Assembly (NCBI GenBank): GCA_039028235.1
Contig: JBCCIN010000308.1
Location: 1-6,600, forward strand
Origin: JANQPX01 sp039028235
GTDB taxonomy: Bacteria > Pseudomonadota > Alphaproteobacteria > Geminicoccales > Geminicoccaceae
Direction of reading: 5' to 3'
DNA length: 6,600 nt
In this document: positions 1 through 6,470 of the stretch, in pieces
Layout: each line of letters begins with the position of its first letter
Position numbering within the stretch: position 1 is the stretch's first letter
Notes under the pieces: model-generated
Database searches by the model: none
Seen by the model: only the letters and a program-made list of their open reading frames with translations
What the model was told of the DNA's origin: nothing
Made by a program: the position numbers and the translations under genes

Positions 1-551
1 CCGGTGGTGTCGGCGCGGTAGAGATGGCCGGACCAGTCGCCGGTTGTGGAGAGCGCGGTGTGGCCGGTGGTGATCAGGCGGGTCTGGGAGAGGATCATGC
101 CGATGGTGAATTCGGCGACGGCGCCGGCATTCCTCCCAGGGGTATTGACCACTTGTATACCCCTTCGGCGGGTCGCCGCCATGTCGATGTTGATGGGGCC
201 GCCGCGGGAGACGCCGATGAGCTTGAGGTCAGGGCTAGCGCCGATGACGGATTGGGTGATCGGCGGCAGGTGACAGATCAGGATTTCCGCGTTTTCGACC
301 AGAGGGATCACATCCTCGGGCGTGCCAAAATACTCCTTCAGGCCTGCCAGTTCGGCACCGTCCAACGTCTCGCCTTGACCCGCTGGGTCATAGCCGTGGG
401 TCATGTCGACGTCGGGCCAGGGCTGATGGCCCTGAGTGATCTCGAAATCGATGCCATCGAGACGGTTCAGTGAGGCGATGAAGGCTTCCGGCAGCATGAA
501 ATTGTCGCCGATGACGGTGACGCGCACGGGGTCTTTTCGCGCCTTGGCCAT
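1..551 (-). CDS. D-2-hydroxyacid dehydrogenase, NAD-dependent family (partial, C-terminus beyond left edge)
   Basis: This is the first 183 codons of a cytoplasmic D-isomer-specific 2-hydroxyacid dehydrogenase of the phosphoglycerate dehydrogenase type. Such enzymes oxidise a D-2-hydroxyacid, or reduce the 2-keto acid, with NAD(H). Residues 1-100 form the start of the substrate/catalytic domain, with ILICHLPPIT at 90-99. The family segment GVSRGGPINID is at 113-123 and NTPGRNAGAVAEF at 136-148; together they match the usual substrate-loop and hinge region before the Rossmann domain. The GxGxxG nucleotide motif and the catalytic Arg, Glu and His should lie beyond position 1 and cannot be checked. 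The ATG at 551 is chosen because it follows the kinase stop by 2 nt and has AGGGA 8 nt upstream. Co-transcription with a sugar kinase suggests that it acts on a phosphorylated or oxidised sugar acid from the same pathway. The family is clear, but the substrate is unknown; an erythronate-4-phosphate dehydrogenase-like role is possible but unproven. Confidence 0.9.
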   Translation of the reverse strand, partial: MAKARKDPVRVTVIGDNFMLPEAFIASLNRLDGIDFEITQGHQPWPDVDMTHGYDPAGQGETLDGAELAGLKEYFGTPEDVIPLVENAEILICHLPPITQSVIGASPDLKLIGVSRGGPINIDMAATRRRGIQVVNTPGRNAGAVAEFTIGMILSQTRLITTGHTALSTTGDWSGHLYRADTT

Positions 552-553
552 GG

Positions 554-2116
554 TCAGCGTCCCTGGACAGACTGGTAAAGCGTGCGCCAGACGCCATCCA
601 TTTGGAGATAGCCGTCACGATAGGCCGGAAAGAGCTTTTCGTAGACCGCTGCGAGCGGCTCGTCGACCTGTTCGAGATCGCCGAGATAGGGCGTCACCCA
701 GTCGCTTAGACCGTCCGCGATGCTGTCGTACAATCCGATCGACACCGCCGCTGTGAGTGCCGCGCCGGCGGCACCTGCCTCGGCGCGTTCGACGATGCGG
801 ATGGGGGCGCCGACCGCTGATGCGAGGATCTTCCGGCAAAGAGCGCTGTTGGCGGCACCGCCGGCAAGACGGATTTCTTCGGGTCGATGATCGAGGGCGC
901 GGTAGCAGTCGCGGCCGGCGAAGGCCATGCCTTCATAGATCGCGCGCATCAGATCGCCCGGTCCTGTACGTGTCGACAGGCCGAGGATCTGTGCGCGCGC
1001 CTTAGGATTGACGAAGGGGCCACGCTCGCCGTTTTCGGAGATGAAGGGGTGGAACAGCAGGGTGCCGGGGCGGGCATCGCCGGCCTGTTCATCCAGCTTC
1101 AAAAGCAGCTCGCGCCTGTCGACGCTGCCTGCGCCGGCGAGTTCGGCGGATTGTGCTGCGATGTCAACGAGCCAGTCGATATTGAGGGTCGCGGCCATGT
1201 GCGATTGAAAACCGCCCCAGGTGCCGGGCACGACGAAGGGCATGACATAGCCGACCTGTTCGTCGGAAATCACGACGTCCTTCTCGTCGTGGAAGATGCG
1301 GATATGCATGCCGGTGGAACCGAGGATCGAGATGCCGATGTTGCGGCCGGGCTCGTAAGCGCCAGCGCCAAGTGTTGTCGCGATGACGTCAAGCGGGCCA
1401 AGCACGACCGGCGTGCCGGCGAGGAGACCGACGGCATCGGCGGCTTCTTCCGTTAAGGGCGCATGATGTCGGCTGCCGTCGACGATGTCCGGGCGCAGAT
1501 GGGCGATGTCTCGCAGGTCGAGCAGATCAAGCACCGCGTCGTCATAGGCGCGCGTACGGTAATTGCCATAGGTGAAAACGCCCTCAGATGGATCGGTCGC
1601 GCGCTCGCCGGTGGCCTTGAAATACAGCCAGTCCTTGCAGTGGAGGGCCGTCGCGGCCTGGCGCAGACTTTGCGCTCGGTACTGTTTGAGCCAGGCGATC
1701 TGGCCGCTCTGGATCGCGGGGTTGATCGCCGTGCCCGTGAGTCTTTGCAAGGCGGGTCCGACATTGGAGCTGCGCCACTGTTCGATGATCGGCGCGCTTC
1801 GGGCATCGAGCCAGAGCCAGGCGGGGCAGACCGGTTCGCCGTCGGCATCGATCAGCCAGGTGCCGTCGCCTTGGCCGGTAATGGCAAGGGCGGCTGTGCG
1901 TTTTGCTAGATCCGCCACGTCATCCGCAAGCAAACGCAGCGCCTGCGCAGCGTCGGCCCAGGTCCGGTGGACCTCCTGCTCGGCGCCGCCGTCATCGAGA
2001 TAGTCAACTTTGTTCGGTACGCCGGCGCTGCCGGCCTGATTGCCATCCAGAGTGAAGGCGACCGCTTTGATCACCGAGGTGCCGGCATCCAGGCCGATGA
2101 TCAGATCCTTGCTCAT
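554..2116 (-). CDS. FGGY-family carbohydrate/polyol kinase (EryA-like)
   Basis: This 520-residue cytoplasmic kinase transfers phosphate from ATP to a sugar or polyol. The N-terminal FGGY domain opens with the phosphate-binding DAGTS at residues 10-14. It continues with GQGDGTWLID at 81-90, WLWLDARS at 100-107 and CKDWLYFKATGERATDPSEG at 160-179. The expected catalytic Asp is D243 in GPLDVIATTLGAG. The C-terminal domain carries GSTG at 266-269, ENGERGP at 361-367 and the adenosine-binding GGAANS at 419-424. All hallmark motifs are intact and the length is normal. From memory, the overall pattern most resembles bacterial erythritol kinases (EryA), so a C4 or C5 polyol or sugar acid is a reasonable guess; related kinases include xylulokinases and LsrK/LyxK types. 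The ATG at 2116 overlaps the ATPase stop (ATGA) and begins immediately before the conserved first strand. An in-frame upstream start at 2308 would add about 64 Arg-rich residues read from inside the ATPase gene. There is no strong Shine-Dalgarno, so coupled translation is likely. The family is certain; the substrate is not. Confidence 0.93.
   Translation of the reverse strand: MSKDLIIGLDAGTSVIKAVAFTLDGNQAGSAGVPNKVDYLDDGGAEQEVHRTWADAAQALRLLADDVADLAKRTAALAITGQGDGTWLIDADGEPVCPAWLWLDARSAPIIEQWRSSNVGPALQRLTGTAINPAIQSGQIAWLKQYRAQSLRQAATALHCKDWLYFKATGERATDPSEGVFTYGNYRTRAYDDAVLDLLDLRDIAHLRPDIVDGSRHHAPLTEEAADAVGLLAGTPVVLGPLDVIATTLGAGAYEPGRNIGISILGSTGMHIRIFHDEKDVVISDEQVGYVMPFVVPGTWGGFQSHMAATLNIDWLVDIAAQSAELAGAGSVDRRELLLKLDEQAGDARPGTLLFHPFISENGERGPFVNPKARAQILGLSTRTGPGDLMRAIYEGMAFAGRDCYRALDHRPEEIRLAGGAANSALCRKILASAVGAPIRIVERAEAGAAGAALTAAVSIGLYDSIADGLSDWVTPYLGDLEQVDEPLAAVYEKLFPAYRDGYLQMDGVWRTLYQSVQGR
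560..564 (-). promoter_or_regulatory. Ribosome-binding site of the 2-hydroxyacid dehydrogenase
   Basis: AGGGA on the minus strand lies 8 nt before the ATG at 551 and inside the last codons of the kinase gene. It supports that start and indicates coupled translation. Confidence 0.6.
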
Positions 2117-3273
2117 GCCGCAGCGTCTCGCTTGTTCAGGCCGTGATGCAGGGCCTCGCCGCTGTCGCCGTCGAAAAGATGGAGAGCGTCGAGCGGAAGC
2201 GTGATCTCGATGTCGCTGTCGGCGGGGGCGTCGACCGTGCCGTCGGTCACGGCGATCACCAGCTGGCTGCCGGTCTCGATGCCAAGATGGGTCTGATCGC
2301 CGAGCCACTGATTGGACGTGACTTTTCCGCTAAGCACCGGCCCCAACGCCGTAAACGATCCAAATCGTATTTGGTGGGGGCGGATGCCGAGGGCGAGCTT
2401 TCGGCCATCTGTGAGGTCGTTGTCCGCGACGGTGCCGACCGGCAGGTCGAGTGCCAATGCGGAAGCCGAACCGCCGTCAGGCGTCTGAATCTCCAAGCGC
2501 CGCCCATCCCCGCCGCTCCGCGACAGCGTACGAAAAATATTCATTGGGGGTTCGCCGATAAAGGAGGCGACGTAAAGATTGGCGGGGCGGTCCTTGAGGT
2601 CATCGCCGGTGGCGTATTGCATGAGCTTGCCGTCATTCATGACCGCGATACGGTCGGCGAGCGCCAGGGCTTCGGTCTGGTCGTGGGTGACGAAGATCGT
2701 GGTGAGCTTGTTCTGGATCAGATAGTCCTTGATCCGAGCGCGCAGGATGGCGCGCAGCTGCGGTTCGAGCTGGGACATGGGCTCGTCGAGCAGGTGGACA
2801 TCGGCGCTGCGGACAAGGGCACGGGCAAGGCTGGTGCGCTGCTGCTGACCGCCGGAGAGGGTCGGCGGGTAGCGATCCAGGATGTCCTCAATGTCGAGAA
2901 GCCCAGCGATTTCCTTGACCTTGGCATCCACCTCCGCGCGCGGGCGGCGATCGCGAAGGAGGCCGAAGGCGATGTTGTCCCGGATTTTCAAAGGCGGATA
3001 GAGTGCGTAACCCTCAAACGCCATGGCAATATCTCTCGCCGCGGGTGCGAGATCGTTCAAGACACGGCCACCGGCCCGGATGTCGCCCGACGTCACCTCC
3101 TCGAAGCCGGCGATCATGCGCAGCGTCGAGGTCTTGCCGCAGCCGGAACTGCCGAGGAGGCCAACGATTTCGCCATCATTCACGGTCATGTCGACGGCAT
3201 CGACGGCGAGCACGTCGGGCTCGCGCTTGACGTTGTAGATCTTGGTGACGCTGTCCAGGACGAGATTGCTCAA
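2113..3273 (-). CDS. MalK-like ABC transporter ATPase, second of two (carries the canonical catalytic Glu and His)
   Basis: This 386-residue ATP-binding subunit belongs to a CUT1-type sugar importer and lies on the cytoplasmic face of the membrane. Visible motifs are Walker A GSSGCGKT at 41-48, signature LSGGQ at 139-143, Walker B VHLLD at 159-163 with catalytic E164, and the switch H197 in FVTHDQTEA. Residues from about 240 on form the TOBE/MalK-type regulatory region, with LGIRPHQIRF resembling the usual GIRPE motif. Two positions are odd. The Q-loop Gln is Glu (E87 in AFEGYALYPP, codon GAG at 3015-3013), and the D-loop reads SQLE at 167-170 instead of the usual S-x-L-D. The start is TTG at 3273, overlapping the upstream stop as TTGA and supported by a strong ribosome-binding site. 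It probably pairs with the adjacent ATPase as a heterodimer, as in the glycerol importer GlpS/GlpT of rhizobia. The transported substrate cannot be read from the sequence. Confidence 0.93.
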   Translation of the reverse strand: MSNLVLDSVTKIYNVKREPDVLAVDAVDMTVNDGEIVGLLGSSGCGKTSTLRMIAGFEEVTSGDIRAGGRVLNDLAPAARDIAMAFEGYALYPPLKIRDNIAFGLLRDRRPRAEVDAKVKEIAGLLDIEDILDRYPPTLSGGQQQRTSLARALVRSADVHLLDEPMSQLEPQLRAILRARIKDYLIQNKLTTIFVTHDQTEALALADRIAVMNDGKLMQYATGDDLKDRPANLYVASFIGEPPMNIFRTLSRSGGDGRRLEIQTPDGGSASALALDLPVGTVADNDLTDGRKLALGIRPHQIRFGSFTALGPVLSGKVTSNQWLGDQTHLGIETGSQLVIAVTDGTVDAPADSDIEITLPLDALHLFDGDSGEALHHGLNKRDAAA

Positions 3274-4379
3274 GGCGCCGGTCCTCCAGCGGATCGCTGG
3301 CCGAGGCGCTCGCCGCTTTCGGCGTCGAAAGCCAAGAGATGCTCAGGCGCGATGGTCAGCCAGACCTGGCGATGGCCGCGCGGGAAGCGCGCCGCCTCGG
3401 CTTCGGAGCAGGACGCCAGGAACTCGCCTCCGTCCGGCGTCTTCAGGAGCAGGACCGAGCGCACATTGAGCGGCGTCACAGCATCGAGTTCTGCAGGCTG
3501 GCCGTTTTCCGTTTCCGTCATGCTGACCTTGATGTGTTCCGGTCTGATTCCCACCAGGCAGTCGACAGCGTCGACTGGCTCAACTTCAAGCGGGAAGGTC
3601 TGGCCAAACAGCTCGACCGAGGCGCCGTTTCCGTCAACGCCAAGCCGCGTCGGCTTGAGGTTGATGGTGGGGTCGCCGAGGAGGCGGGCGACTTTGGTGG
3701 TGGCGGGGTGGCGGTAGATGGTTGCAGGTGTGTCGATCTGGGCGAAGCGATTCTCGTCAAGGACGGCGATGCGGTCGCCAAGCGCCATCGCCTCTTTGTA
3801 GTCCTGAGTGACGTAGAGGACGGTGGCGTCGGTCTGTTTCAGGAGGCGTGGCAGCTCGATGCGCATTTCGTAGCGGAGCTTGGCGTCGACATTGCGGAGC
3901 GGATCGTCGAGCAGCAGCAGTTTCGGGCCGCGGACCAGGGAGCGGGCGAGTGACGTGCGCTGCTTCTGGCCGTTGGAGAGCGCCTTCGGCAGGTGAGTGA
4001 GCACATGGTCGATCTGCAGCAGGCCGGCCACGCGCTCGACACCCTGCCGGACGTCCGTCTCGCTTTTTCCGAGCGCTCGCAGCGGGCTCGCGATATTGTC
4101 GAACGCTGTCATATGGGGATAAAGCGCGAAATTCTGGAAGGCCATGCCCAGGCCGCGCTCTTCCGGTTGCTCGTGGACAACGCTTCGGCCATCGATGCGG
4201 ACGTCGCCCTCATCTGGATCGAGCACGCCTGCGATCAGGCGAAGCAGCACGGTTTTGCCGGCGCCGCTTGGTCCGAAGATCGCGACGGTCTCGCCGCGCT
4301 CGACATCGAGCGACACTCCATCGAGCACCGTTTCTCGCTTAAACCGCTTCGTCACGTGATCCAGGTTCAGGTAAGTCAT
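3270..4379 (-). CDS. MalK-like ABC transporter ATPase, first of two (degenerate catalytic residues)
   Basis: This 369-residue ABC ATPase belongs to the same sugar/polyol importer. Walker A GPSGAGKT is at 36-43, the Q-loop Q82 lies in FQNFALYPHM, the signature is LSNGQ at 134-138 (instead of LSGGQ), and Walker B LLLLD is at 154-158. The next residue, normally the catalytic Glu, is Asp (D159, GAT at 3905-3903). The switch position, normally His, is Gln (Q192 in YVTQDYKEAM, CAG at 3806-3804). Other motifs and the C-terminal TOBE-type region, with GIRPEHIKVS, are intact, and there is no frameshift. The gene therefore looks maintained rather than decayed. Its own Walker site is probably weak or inactive in hydrolysis, while its signature motif completes the site of the partner ATPase. 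The ATG at 4379 follows the permease stop by 5 nt, with AAGG about 10 nt upstream. The transporter role is secure; the catalytic consequence is inferred from ABC ATPase mechanism. Confidence 0.93.
   Translation of the reverse strand: MTYLNLDHVTKRFKRETVLDGVSLDVERGETVAIFGPSGAGKTVLLRLIAGVLDPDEGDVRIDGRSVVHEQPEERGLGMAFQNFALYPHMTAFDNIASPLRALGKSETDVRQGVERVAGLLQIDHVLTHLPKALSNGQKQRTSLARSLVRGPKLLLLDDPLRNVDAKLRYEMRIELPRLLKQTDATVLYVTQDYKEAMALGDRIAVLDENRFAQIDTPATIYRHPATTKVARLLGDPTINLKPTRLGVDGNGASVELFGQTFPLEVEPVDAVDCLVGIRPEHIKVSMTETENGQPAELDAVTPLNVRSVLLLKTPDGGEFLASCSEAEAARFPRGHRQVWLTIAPEHLLAFDAESGERLGQRSAGGPAP
3283..3287 (-). promoter_or_regulatory. Ribosome-binding site for the TTG start of the second ATPase
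   Basis: A perfect GGAGG lies 9 nt upstream of the TTG at 3273, inside the 3' end of the first ATPase gene. It decides the start: the protein beginning MSNLVLDSVTK aligns with the normal N-terminus of MalK-type ATPases, and no ATG or GTG gives an equally good N-terminus. Confidence 0.75.
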
Positions 4380-4380
4380 G

Positions 4381-4399
4381 GCGGTCAGCCTTTGACCGC
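4381..4399 (-). promoter_or_regulatory. Perfect hairpin at the permease/ATPase junction with the Shine-Dalgarno in its loop
   Basis: The minus strand reads GCGGTCA, then AAGGC, then TGACCGC, one base before the ATG at 4379. This gives a perfect 7-bp stem with a 5-nt loop. The permease stop codon TGA is in the 3' arm, and the only Shine-Dalgarno-like bases (AAGG) begin in the loop. Ribosomes finishing the permease would melt it, so it could couple ATPase translation to permease translation. Stems of this size also occur by chance a few times in 6.6 kb, so only the structure is certain, not the role. Confidence 0.4.
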
Positions 4400-5242
4400 G
4401 CCGAGGGAGAGGCCCTCGACCAGATAGCGCTGGGCGGCGATGGCGAAGATCAGGGTCGGGATGATCGAGAGGATCAGTGCTGCCGCGATCTGGCCGTATT
4501 GGATGCCGGAGGCGGTGACGAAGGCAAGCGCACCGACGGTCACTGGCTGCTTGTCGGCAGACGCGAGGATCAGGGCGAAGACGAAATTGTTCCAGGCGAA
4601 GATGAAGGCCAACAAGGCGGCGGCGGCGATGCCGGGCAGGGCTAGCGGCACGGCGATTTTGAGAAAGGTCTTGAGCCAGCCATGGCCGTCGATGCGGTGG
4701 GCGTGTTCGATATCCTCGCTGATGTCCTCGAAATAGCCCCGCGTGATCCAGAGGATCAGGGGAAGCGTGATCAGCTGATAGACCCAGATCAGGCCGATGT
4801 AGGTGTTCACCAGGCCGATCATCTGGAAGTAGGAGAGGAGTGGCACCAGCACCAGCAGCGGCGGCGCGAAGCGGAAGGAGAGGATGGTGAACGCGATGTC
4901 TTCGCCGAGGCGGAACTTGTAGCGGGCAAAGGCGTATGCTGCGGGGATGGCGAGGACGATCGAGAGCGCAACCGAGCAGCTCGCGAGGATGAAGCTGTTC
5001 AGGAGATTGCCCATGAACTTGATCTCGAGCGTGCCGGCATTGGTCTCCAGCTTGCCCGAGATTAGGGCAACATAGTTGTCGAGCGTCGGCGTGAAAAAGA
5101 GGGAAGGCGGCATGCGCAGGATGTCCTGATTGGTCTGGAAGGACATCAGGAACACCCAGAAGATCGGAAACAGGAAGAACAGGCCCACAAGTGCCAGGAG
5201 CACGCCCCTGACAATACGACTCCGCGTGGTCTCGCGCTGCAT
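4385..5242 (-). CDS. CUT1-family sugar ABC transporter permease, MalG-like
   Basis: This 285-residue inner-membrane subunit is one half of the translocation channel. It has a short basic N-terminus, a first membrane segment at about 12-34, and further hydrophobic segments near 78-103, 115-138, 143-164, 203-225 and 249-270, giving six in all as in MalG. The cytoplasmic coupling helix that contacts the ATPases is EHAHRIDGHG at 179-188 followed by the IAVPLALPGI region to about 205, a good match to the EAA---G motif. The C-terminus YLVEGLSLGAVKG is typical of the family. The ATG at 5242 is chosen because it overlaps the preceding permease stop as TGATG and has GAGGGG 7 nt upstream. A longer reading from 5281 would add 13 residues encoded inside the neighbour. 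The gene ends 5 nt before the first ATPase. Confidence 0.93.
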   Translation of the reverse strand: MQRETTRSRIVRGVLLALVGLFFLFPIFWVFLMSFQTNQDILRMPPSLFFTPTLDNYVALISGKLETNAGTLEIKFMGNLLNSFILASCSVALSIVLAIPAAYAFARYKFRLGEDIAFTILSFRFAPPLLVLVPLLSYFQMIGLVNTYIGLIWVYQLITLPLILWITRGYFEDISEDIEHAHRIDGHGWLKTFLKIAVPLALPGIAAAALLAFIFAWNNFVFALILASADKQPVTVGALAFVTASGIQYGQIAAALILSIIPTLIFAIAAQRYLVEGLSLGAVKG

Positions 5243-6174
5243 CAGCCCACCCCTCGCGCCTGTTCGCGCAGCTTCAGCCACTGCTTGATGAAGATGTTGG
5301 AGAGGATGAAGGTGATCACCCAGAGCACCATCAAAAGCGCTGCCGACCGGCCGACATTGGTATATTGGAAGCGCTCCAGATAGCTCTGCACCTGGAACAC
5401 CATCAGCGTGTCGCCGGGTCCACCCTGGGTCATGGCGTAGATGATATCGAACTGCTGAATGCTCTCCAGCATGCGGAAGAGCGTCGCGGTGATGATGTAG
5501 GGGGTGAGCATGGGCAGCGTGATCCGGAAGAACACGAACGTCCAGGGCACCCCGTCCAGCTCCGCCGCTTCAAAGGGCTGCTTCGGCAGGGCGCGCAGGC
5601 CGGCGAGCAGGAGGATCATCATGAAGGGTGTGTAGACCCAGACGTCCACCAGCACGACGGTGAGAAGGGCGGTCGCCGGCGAGGATGCCCAGCGAAAATC
5701 TTCGAGCCCGATCAGGGAGGCGAGATAGCTTAGAATACCGAAATTCGGGTTGGTCATCAGCTTCCACATGAGGGCTGCGATCGCAGGCGCGATCATCAGC
5801 GGCATGATGAGAAGCAGACTCATGACATCGTTCAGGAGCGTGCGGCGGCGAAGCAGCATGGCGATGCCGAGGCCAAGCAGCAGCTCGATGCCGACGGTGA
5901 AGACGGTGTAAAGGAGCGAGACGCGAATGGTGTTCCAAAAGGCGGGATCGCTGAAGAAGCCGATATAGTTCTGGAACCAGATGAAGCCGCGCATCTGCGG
6001 AAAGGCGAGGTTGTAGCGCTGCAGCGAGTAGATGACCGCTGTAACGAAAGGAATGATGATGCCAATGCAGACCAGGAGTGCGGGCAGACTCAGCAGATAA
6101 GGCAGAGCTGCGCGCATGAAGGGGCGCTTGGCGGTCGGCGGTGCCGTCCGGGCGATTGCGGCCTCAGTCGCCAT
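5242..6174 (-). CDS. CUT1-family sugar ABC transporter permease, MalF/UgpA-like
   Basis: This 310-residue inner-membrane permease would form the channel together with the downstream MalG-like protein. Its cytoplasmic N-terminus is followed by hydrophobic segments at about 23-50, 83-108, 114-135, 169-192, 221-238 and 279-297. The EAA coupling motif, EAAELDGVPWTFVFF followed by RITLPMLTP, lies at about 202-225 and is close to consensus. The segment ending AMTQGGPG near 246-254 is also typical of the family. The ATG at 6174 starts at MATEAAIARTAPP but has no clear Shine-Dalgarno. An in-frame GTG at 6228, preceded by a G-rich stretch, would give 328 residues. Neither start is proven; 6174 is preferred because the extra 18 residues (MLVSPRSAVLVSAQRQRA) show no family feature. 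It is the first gene of the visible operon and overlaps the next by one base. Its substrate is not evident; polyol importers share this architecture. Confidence 0.9.
   Translation of the reverse strand: MATEAAIARTAPPTAKRPFMRAALPYLLSLPALLVCIGIIIPFVTAVIYSLQRYNLAFPQMRGFIWFQNYIGFFSDPAFWNTIRVSLLYTVFTVGIELLLGLGIAMLLRRRTLLNDVMSLLLIMPLMIAPAIAALMWKLMTNPNFGILSYLASLIGLEDFRWASSPATALLTVVLVDVWVYTPFMMILLLAGLRALPKQPFEAAELDGVPWTFVFFRITLPMLTPYIITATLFRMLESIQQFDIIYAMTQGGPGDTLMVFQVQSYLERFQYTNVGRSAALLMVLWVITFILSNIFIKQWLKLREQARGVG
5250..5255 (-). promoter_or_regulatory. Ribosome-binding site of the MalG-like permease
   Basis: GAGGGG on the minus strand is 7 nt before the ATG at 5242 and inside the last codons of the upstream permease. 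It favours the 5242 start over the in-frame start at 5281. Confidence 0.6.
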
Positions 6175-6189
6175 AGCACGCTGCCGCTG

Positions 6190-6229
6190 GGCTGAAACCA
6201 GCACCGCTGAGCGCGGCGAAACGAGCACC
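6190..6229 (-). repeat. Short imperfect direct repeat in the operon leader
   Basis: GGTGCTCGTTTCGCC (6229-6215) recurs as GGTGCTGGTTTCAGCC (6205-6190) on the minus strand, 24-25 nt apart, with one substitution and one indel. It lies just upstream of the preferred permease start and includes the alternative GTG. It could be a regulatory half-site pair or a local duplication. Confidence 0.35.
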
Positions 6230-6269
6230 CCGCTTACGCTTTCTTAACCCGTCGCCGGCATGATCGCCC

Positions 6270-6399
6270 TTGCTGGTCCATGCGATCCTGAGAATCCGTG
6301 CCCGCGCAGGAGATTCCTGCCGGCGGTTGGATTTCCACGGTCGCATGGGCCTATTCTCAAGGGTAGCGTGTAGCGGTGAAAATAGGGTTAACGTATGTC
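6270..6399. repeat. Palindromic intergenic repeat, copy 1
   Basis: The unit begins TTGCTGGTCCATGCG and ends GGTTAACGTATGTC. It contains a long inverted repeat: the arm at 6275-6297 (core CCATGCGATCCTGAGAATCC) pairs with 6329-6351 (core GGATTTCCACGGTCGCATGG) at all but two of 23 positions if G-T pairs are allowed. Between the arms sits a perfect inner hairpin, GCAGGA (6306-6311), GAT, TCCTGC (6315-6320). The right-hand 48 bp lie outside the palindrome and are shared with copy 2. The architecture resembles RIME- or BIME-type intergenic mosaic elements of rhizobia and enterobacteria, but no specific family is recognised. Confidence 0.75.
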
Positions 6400-6470
6400 T
6401 GACATGATCTGGCTGAAGTGTGCCGGCCCATTCAGGATTCCTTAATCTTTCCACATTAGAGTGGTGCAGT

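Noticed and set aside
24..473. Plus-strand open frame of 149 codons at the left edge
   Set aside because: It is antisense to the 2-hydroxyacid dehydrogenase, whose family motifs are clear on the minus strand.
1..551. Assigning the dehydrogenase as PdxB (erythronate-4-phosphate dehydrogenase) or SerA
   Set aside because: Only the N-terminal part is visible, and its motifs are shared across the whole D-2-hydroxyacid dehydrogenase family.
887..1456. Plus-strand open frame of 189 codons opposite the kinase
   Set aside because: It lies wholly inside the kinase gene and has no family features, so it is a mirror of the kinase reading frame.
2117..2308. N-terminal extension of the kinase by about 64 residues
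   Set aside because: The extra residues are Arg-rich, are read out of frame from inside the ATPase gene, and precede the normal FGGY N-terminus; the ATGA-overlap start at 2116 is far better.
2143..3717. Long plus-strand open frame of 524 codons opposite the two ATPase genes
   Set aside because: It is antisense to two genes with complete ABC motifs, has no recognisable domain, and long open antisense frames are expected in GC-rich coding DNA.
2113..6174. Calling the transporter a glycerol importer (glpSTPQ)
   Set aside because: The two-ATPase layout is similar, but the gene order differs, the kinase is not clearly GlpK, and GlpD and the binding protein are not present; the substrate is left open.
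6275..6351. Rho-independent terminator
   Set aside because: The stem is strong but no T-tract follows it on either strand; the same holds for the second palindrome.
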